A stretch of 64,000 nt of DNA, from NCBI GenBank assembly GCA_013400975.1, contig WBMZ01010262.1:248001-312000 (forward strand), given 5' to 3'. The notes under the pieces are model-generated. The model was not told where the DNA came from. It searched no databases and saw only the letters and a list, made by a program, of their open reading frames with translations. Each line of letters begins with the position of its first letter. Within the stretch, counting starts at the first letter, position 1. Source of the DNA: Atrichornis clamosus (lineage: Eukaryota > Chordata > Aves > Passeriformes > Menuridae). Positions 57,046 through 64,000 of this stretch are shown one piece after another. Made by a program: the position numbers and the translations under genes.

Positions 57046-58725
57046 ACTTTTACACTGCATGTAGAGACCAAAGCCTGGGTGAAACACACTCTGGCAGTTA
57101 ATGCACACATGTATTAATGTATAAAATTGTATTAATTTTCATAACCTAAGAATACACTGAGATGGCTGGCATCAAATATAATTTAATATTTTCCTGTCAT
57201 TTATTATCTTTTACTTTCTTAATTCTAAGCAGGAAAAAATTATTACATATGTGAAGTTATGCATAATGAACTATCTGTAAGCCAAGAGAGTTTGACTCTG
57301 CCTAAATATAGAGTGCATTGCTCCTGAAAAACTAATAAAATATCCAATGGTGAATTCTGGACTGCTAACCCTTAGGGTGGCCCCAGCATTAATACCTGCT
57401 AACACCTCTGTTCCCAACTCTTGGGGATAATAGAGCCAGTTGAACCATTTTCCCATGCAAATCCCTTATAAATACATAAGAGATAAACTGATTTTTGTGT
57501 AGTATTTATTCACCTTTTCACTGAAGTGCCTGCAGTTTCAGCAACCAGAGCATGTTGTGAGAAGAGCAGAGGCCCCCTGTATCCACGCTTCAGGTGAGCA
57601 TTTTCACTTGCACTGTGCCTGCCGCAGGCACTGCAGCTTTGCAAGGGGGCACTAACAAAGAATTTCCCAGTGCCTACACAGAAAACCACTGCCAAGATGC
57701 AAAAAAGCTCGAAGTCACACTCTTAGCCATTTTATAATTCATATAATCTCACTGCAAAAATGACTGTGAAATAAACAGTACCATTTGATTAAGAAGTCAA
57801 AAAAAATGCAGCAGTGGCAAATTGCATCCAATATTCTGTTTAGGAAAGTACATAAATGAAGCCATTGCCTTAGGGCAAGAAATGTAATTTTCTTTCAGTA
57901 TAGAGCATTTAGCATCACAGGATTCAAATCTAGCTGATACACACGCCTGGCCAAATAAAAGTCTTTTCCAATAAATATGAGCACTTTTAATCAACTTGCC
58001 TATCACAACTAGATATTTATTTACTAATTAAAATCTTAAACATGAGGCTTTTAAAATTAAGGGAATCAAGCCAGTAGATCTGTATTTGTTGAATATGAAT
58101 CCTGTGCTGTTTGTAGCCTGAGGTTTGTGTGCTCATGCACGTGGTTGTGAACCCTTCTCCAGACTTTTCCATACCTGTGGGAGCTTGAACACGACCCCGC
58201 TCAAGAGAGACCACACAAACAGCCCTCTCAGCTTCACTGCAACTTGACAGAAGGGTAATACCAGCTCTGAAAATCCGGACTTCTGAAAATACACATTCGG
58301 GAAAGTAGAGGGGAGACATCCAGATTGCTACAAAAAGGCTGCAGTGTCAACCCAACCTCCACTATTCCCTGGGGAACCCAGCCACAAGTTCCACACCCCT
58401 AAGAGACAATGCAGTGGTTCTGTTGTCCACAGAAGGGCTTCTTTTTCCTTCAGACCAGGCCAGGTTTAACAGTAGACAACCCATGTAAACAACTGGAGTT
58501 TACATAAGCTGAAGGCAAAAATCCTTTAAATTCATTGGAGCAAACAAATGTTCCATTTGGGGATGGAATCTTGTCTGCCCAATGATGCCAATATCAACTG
58601 CAATGTTGCAATTTAGGTCTCTTTATAGAATTAAAACTCACTTCACTCGCTCTACACCAACCACCATATTTTTCAGTAATTTTATTTTCCTCTTGCACTT
58701 TGTCACTGGAGACATTAAATAAAAT
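57046..58725. other. Unique AT-rich interval, no known gene
   Basis: No gene recognised. A weak exon-like segment lies at 57536-57593, and just downstream GTGCCTGC/GCAGGCAC (57615-57631) forms an 8-bp hairpin with a single-base loop. The 100-codon minus frame at 58017-58319 has no familiar domain. Confidence 0.5.
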
Positions 58726-58828
58726 GACTAAATATTAAAATACTACTGAAAGAATTAAAAAAAATACTACTTAAAGAATTAAAAAAATATTAAATATTAA
58801 AATATTACTGAAATAATGAAAAAAAAAC
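58726..58828. repeat. Imperfect A-rich tandem repeat, unit about 24 bp
   Basis: Words of the type AAATACTACTGAAAGAATTA recur with variation (TACTACTTAAAGAATTAAAA, ATATTACTGAAATAATGAAA), separated by runs of A. Four degenerate copies can be traced. A minisatellite-like expansion of AT-rich sequence. Confidence 0.7.
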
Positions 58829-60500
58829 AAACTACTAAAGTATCTTCAGTCGTTTTCCCCCCTCCCTTTTTCCAGTTTTGCAGAACAGTCAGACCATGAT
58901 CCTGCTCATGAGTCTGGTTGGCTCTGGCAAGTGCTGCTTTTACCCGATGGGATTTTTTTGGAGTGAAGGGATGTTTTAAAACTAATTAGTCAATTTATTT
59001 AGGATCTGTTTTCTTGGATCACTTCAGCTGGTCACAAGCTCGTTGAGCACATCTTGAATCATTCTTAAATGACCTTAAATTCTGCTGGTGTTCTTCCCTG
59101 TTGAAGGGTTATTGCTAAAGCCACTCAGTTATGCAAAGAAAAGTCCAAAATTTGTGTTGCTTGATTTACAGCAAGGGTAACAAGCATTAAACCAACAAAT
59201 TATATTACAATAAAAACAACAGACAGCTTAAAAATTTTGCTAGATCCTCTAGGTAAGCCAAATGAAACTGTTTGATATTCTGTTCAATCTGCTAAATCCT
59301 GACACTTTCCAACATTTTACCCGCTACTACAGAACTGGATTATCAGATTTGGGATAAGAAATCTTATGAACGGTGCAAAACACACCCAAAACTACAGAGA
59401 AGAGGCCTGAGCAACTCTAACATAGAGTGGCATTCTCCAGACTCCATGGAATTTTCTCGTCACCATTCCCTCCTTTCACCCAGATACCCTCCATTAAACC
59501 AAATACTGAATATTCCAAGAAGAAATTGCAAATAAGAAAAGGATCATCTTTTGAGAAGCATATTTATTAGCCAGGGCAAAAGTCACCTTATGCAGGATTG
59601 ATTCATAAATATACACAGAGGAGAATCTACGTAAGAGCAGGGCAGTCTTTCTAAAGTATTTCCTTAACTATGAAAACACACAGAAATATATAAACAAAGA
59701 GAGATGTGTGTGTGTCACACACAGACACTTCAAGGTCTCGATAGCACCAGGTGCTCTTCTGCTGAAGCATTAAGGTAGTTGGTAAATATGAATAGTCCAC
59801 TCAAATAAATCCCATTAGGCTCAGTTTAGAAGTTTAAAAACAGGTATACATTAAACACCTTTATGGCAGGAAACCAGAAATGCTTCTGGCACAACACACT
59901 TTTTGCACATTTTACATTGCCCCCCAGAAAACAACGCTCTCTACATATTTATTTTTAAACATTTAGAAGTTTGACACTAAACTGTTCATTGAACATGCAA
60001 TTCAAATGTAACCTAAACTCTCCTGCTTTTCTTTAATGTGTCCTCCCTGTGCTTTGGATCCATGCCTTCTCATCTTCTCCTTGTAAAAAAATCCCCCATG
60101 CCTGCACTCTTTGTGTCTTCATAGACTGCAGAGTGGGGAGATCTCTTCTTTACTGCCATGGAATTATTGAATACAGCACCAATATATTCAGGGAAGGAAC
60201 GCCAGGAAAAACCTTTACTGTTCCTGGAATGGGCTACACACCTTTCTTTGCAAAGGAAACATGACCAGGGGGGCTCAGGGACAGCACTGGGACTGAAAAG
60301 AAGTGGGAGCACTGTATCTTCACAGATCACACACGGAATCACACATACAAACAACATTTTCATTTAAAATAAAAAAAGGGTAAAATTAGACTGCCGGTAT
60401 TCCAAATTAAAGTTTTAATGCCTATAATATAAATATTCAAAGCAGCGATAATTTTAAGCTAGCAATTAAAAGAAGAGGAGAAAAAAAAAAACCCCAAACC
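58829..60500. other. Unique interval, no known gene
   Basis: No gene or transposon recognised. A TG/CA dinucleotide tract lies at 59704-59728. Overlapping frames at 60049-60367 (71 and 69 codons plus, 97 codons minus) have unfamiliar products. Confidence 0.55.
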
Positions 60501-61450
60501 CTCAAACACTTTCCAGAATGTCATCTGAAATAAATTAATCTCCATGTTGAAATGGAAATGTATTAAGTTTGTCAAGTGTTTTAATGAGACCTTCTTGTTA
60601 GAGCCAGCACAGAATCGATGTCTGAAGAGAAGTCCAGCTCATCAGGCTGCACCAGCAAAATTTACTGACATATTCTCCCTCTAATAATGTATTATTTTGA
60701 CTTAGACTTGATATGAGTTGTCTGGTCTTAACAGTAAGTACAACCACAAAGCAATGAGAAATACCTGCAGGATGATGACACTAATTGCACTGTCTTGACT
60801 TGAATTAAAATTGCTGAACAGTAAATGAGATTATTAGCCTAAAGATAATCTTAATTTAAATGTACAGCTGCATTTATCTCATCTCAGATGCAATTCTCCA
60901 AAGTGCTTAAAAAAAATAATACCGGGCAGACATCTAATAAAAACGTTTATTTCTGAAGTTTTCAAGATAATTAAGTGTCCTCATGTGTTTTGTTCTATGG
61001 CCATAACAAACAGTAATCTGCAGGTCAGAAGAGAAAAATGAGGGAATTTCTTCAATTGTTGCAACTCTTTCTGCCTTTGATACTGTCTTCTAATTTTTGT
61101 GTTCCACCATGGAATGTCTTTAAAGAATAGAAGAAGATCAAATAGTTAAAACAGACGAAGTTTCAGACTCATGACTTATGGATAGCCTACTTGGATCATG
61201 TAATTTTCTTGCAAGCACTGTAAAGCCTTGGAAAACCTTTAGAAAATTATTTAAAAATATTAATTAACCTACCCATTCTAAACAGCAACTGTTGTGCCAG
61301 GTTTTTTCAATTAAAGGATTATGCTGACAAGCTTAATTAGAAGAATCACAAACAGAAATTGTGCTTTCATTGTATTTGCATAAATGTCTGTCCTCAGAAC
61401 AGATGAGATTTCTCTGAAAACATTTGTCTTTCTCTTAAATTCAGACAATA
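60501..61450. other. Complex AT-rich block, possible conserved elements
   Basis: Non-repetitive sequence with many homeodomain-type TAATTA/ATTA cores, an E-box CAGCTG (60865-60870), a GATA-like AGATAA (60843-60848) and a POU octamer ATTTGCAT (61374-61381). No exon is supported. It looks like developmental enhancer DNA, but such motifs also arise by chance in AT-rich sequence. Confidence 0.3.
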
Positions 61451-64000
61451 TATTGAATATATGCAATTAGTAAGGGCTGCTACACCCTGCCACAGATTTG
61501 CAATTCAAGTTTGACTGAAGATTCTTGGGCAAGGAGGAGGATCCTGACTGGCACAATGCAAAGCCTCAAAAGTAAAAAACATAAAACTCGAATCAACCTC
61601 AAACCCACCTGAGAGAAATACTTCTGAATGGATTAAAATCTTGTTGTAACATTTTTAAATGAAGATTTTTACCAGACAGGAGATGAGCTTCTTGGTGAAA
61701 ATATCTCATGCCTTCTTCATGTCCTTTGCCGAATTTCCTAAGCCCTTATAACTAATATTTATTACTAATTAAGTTAATTCATGGTGTTTGGGGAGTATTT
61801 TCTATACCCCAGAATTCTTCAAGCACCCTTACAAAGCAAATTGGATCAGGATTTAATGTATTTCCATTTGGAGCAGAAAATACAATTTCCAACTGCAAAG
61901 ACTCTGGCACATAACAGGACCTGGAGCTCAGGCAGTATATTAGAAGTTTTAAGGAGTGTTAAGGCTACCATCACTTGAGTTTCCTTTTTTCCCAAGTAAA
62001 TTTGCACCTGAATTATTGCCAGTTAATGCAATAATTTTTTTGTTCAGTAAACATCAGCTCAAGGAGCAAAAAACCAGGAGTGCTATGAGAAAGTGAAAGA
62101 GTGGGGGAATGCAGCAATTACTAACAAAAAGCCCCAACCTTTTAATCTGAGCATAGAAATATATTTGCAATATAGATCTCTACACTGATAGATTATATAT
62201 AAAGTGCCTATAGTTATATATAATAGGGCCAGGCCTCAGAATACAAATCCTTCCTCCTGTTCCCACATTTGAATGCTTCTGCATGTAGCTCTGCTTGCTT
62301 CAATAGGAGGATTTGTATTGATCTTCATTTGAAAGGCAATTCTTTTTATAATTGATCATTTTTCATTCCTTTGTAACTCCAGGCTGGCATTTAATAACAA
62401 AATCCAGCAGCTGTGGAAGTGCTGAAATGTAAAGGTCAAGGACCAAATGAAGCTTTCGTGAATTGCAGCTCTCACACCACGTTCCTTCCCAAGGTGCTTT
62501 TTGAATTAATGAGTTCTGCTGATGCTGAGCAGATGTAAAAAAAGGGACCTGGTTTGTCGTCCGAGCTACACGAAACAAAACATCTTGTTCCACCCGGCTC
62601 CAAGTGCCTGCCTGTCCTGGCCATCCTCCGTGCTGGCCTTGGCTTTGCCACCTCACACAACGCACACTCAGCCTGCAAAAAGCAAATGCCAGCTGTAGTG
62701 TGAGAAATGTCTCCAGATGGATGAATCAAGGTCTGCAGCAAAAAAAAAATTCTGTTCCTTCCTCTACCTTTGATGGTGAAAGTGTGGGGGATTGATCAAT
62801 GAAAACCCCTTCTCTTTTCCAGAGGTACACAAGCATTGAGGCAAGCTGATCCTTCCCTCAATTACAGCCCACTCTGCCTTAAAAGGTATTAATTCATCCA
62901 TCTATGCCACTCCTTCAGGAAGGATCCAGGTTCTATCCACAAGGATCAATCAACAGTCTAGACTCATTTTTTTTAAAGTACCTCTTTCCTCTGGGAGGAT
63001 GCATATTGGTAAAAGCAAAAGGAACTCATATTTTTCCAGTATAATATTCAGTTATTTGCACTCTTTGCTCCTTTTTTTTCCTCACCAGAACACACATTTA
63101 TTAAACATAATCATTATTCTGTAACTCTCCTGATATATGCTAGCCAATGATATTTTCTAAGTAAATGTAAACAGTCTCTTAATTCAGCATAACTGCACAA
63201 TATCATATGACTTATTAATGCTGGTGACTACATTCCTCCAATTTTTATAATGATCACATGAAAGCTGTTCTATTAATTTAAAAAATGGAATTGTTTGAAA
63301 TCAAATCTTAGAGATATCATGAATTATGTTTAATGCTGACATAAGACTGATATTATCTGTTTACACCTATTATATAATTGATGATTCACCACAGCATCTA
63401 TGGAATTTGATATAGGAAACCTTGCATGCATTAATGTTTATTCTTTCCTTATATTTCCATTGCCATTATATATTTCTAAAGTATGCTCTCTTTTGCTCTT
63501 AATTGTGGTGGGGCTTTTTCATGGTTTATTTGTTTGGGGTTTTTTCTTTTTAATAATTCCTAGAATTTTAGCATTATGTATATAGAAGACAACTTCCATT
63601 TGGAGATTTAGCTCATGGTCTTTGAGCAATTTTTCCATGACTATTTGTAAATATGAACTCTGTGGTGAATCAAGCATATGACTCATCTAATTAATAGGCA
63701 TAAAGTGTCAAAAAAAAGAACTTAATTCAAAACAGAGAGTCTTTCAAACTGATCTCCTTCTGTACCAGCAATGCCTACAGTAACAGTAACATGAGGCAGC
63801 TGTGAGTTGTTAGAAAGAAGAACAACAAAGGGAAGGGTGGAGGGGGAGTTGTAAACCACAAGCACAAGTCTAGAAATCTTCCCATTAAAAAAAAAAAAAA
63901 AAACAAAACCCAATACTGGATAGTCTGATATTATTTCCTTTTAGGAAACAATGGATGTTATGCTGAGTACTTTTGGTCATTACAATTTCTGAGGAGTGAA
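61451..64000. other. Unique AT-rich interval, no gene seen
   Basis: No gene or recognisable transposon. TATATATAA-type sequence lies near 62195-62225, and an A run at 63887-63903 closes the window. Minus frames of 89 and 100 codons at 62363-62741 overlap a slightly GC-richer stretch and have unfamiliar products. Confidence 0.6.

Noticed and set aside
1..64000. CRISPR arrays, tRNA or rRNA genes, operons, complete retroviral elements
   Set aside because: None of the required patterns (spaced direct repeats, cloverleaf with intact arms, paired long terminal repeats, coding density) was seen; the sequence is animal nuclear DNA.

Overview
The window looks like a gene-poor, AT-rich stretch of a bird nuclear genome, most likely a songbird. 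The organism call rests on the repeats. At least 19 pieces of CR1, the dominant avian LINE, are scattered through it, nearly all cut off at the 5' end and ending in the typical CR1 3' terminus: CCTTCCAACCC followed by short ATTCTATGATTCTGTG-type repeats. There is no mammalian Alu, B1 or L1 and no bacterial gene organisation. The songbird assignment is an inference from the CR1 variants; only a database alignment would prove it.

I recognise no protein-coding gene, tRNA, rRNA, CRISPR array or intact transposon. The open reading frames present are short and resemble no family I know. The longest, 235 codons at 46711-47418 on the minus strand, is an antisense reading of a CR1 copy. The window is best read as intergenic sequence or the inside of a very large intron.

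Layout: 1-5.6 kb is unique sequence with one GC- and CpG-rich island (1801-2090), the only place that looks like a promoter. 5.6-18.9 kb holds four CR1 copies, including a long one (10600-11350) that keeps the decayed end of the CR1 reverse-transcriptase ORF. 19-30 kb is almost free of recognisable repeats and contains splice-site and poly(A) signals compatible with a plus-strand transcript. 30-41.4 kb has seven CR1 fragments and a perfect 44-bp tandem duplication. 41.5-49.9 kb opens with a 42-nt poly(A) tract and holds a CR1 terminus and three further CR1 copies, plus blocks of complex unique sequence that may be conserved non-coding elements. 49.9-52 kb holds a very old, heavily decayed LINE and an ancient hairpin-type repeat. 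54-57 kb has three CR1 3' ends. 57-64 kb is unique, AT-rich and rich in homeodomain-type ATTA motifs.

The most useful leads are: (i) the CpG island plus a series of plausible plus-strand splice sites at 13.1, 18.2, 20.2 and 25.5 kb, ending in an AATAAA with a GU-rich element, which could be an unannotated long non-coding RNA; (ii) relics of repeats older than the avian CR1 burst at 25.0, 50 and 51.8 kb; (iii) candidate conserved enhancer-like blocks at 31.3, 43.4-44.3, 47.7-48.0 and 60.5-61.45 kb. All three need alignment or RNA data. I found no convincing new biological system.
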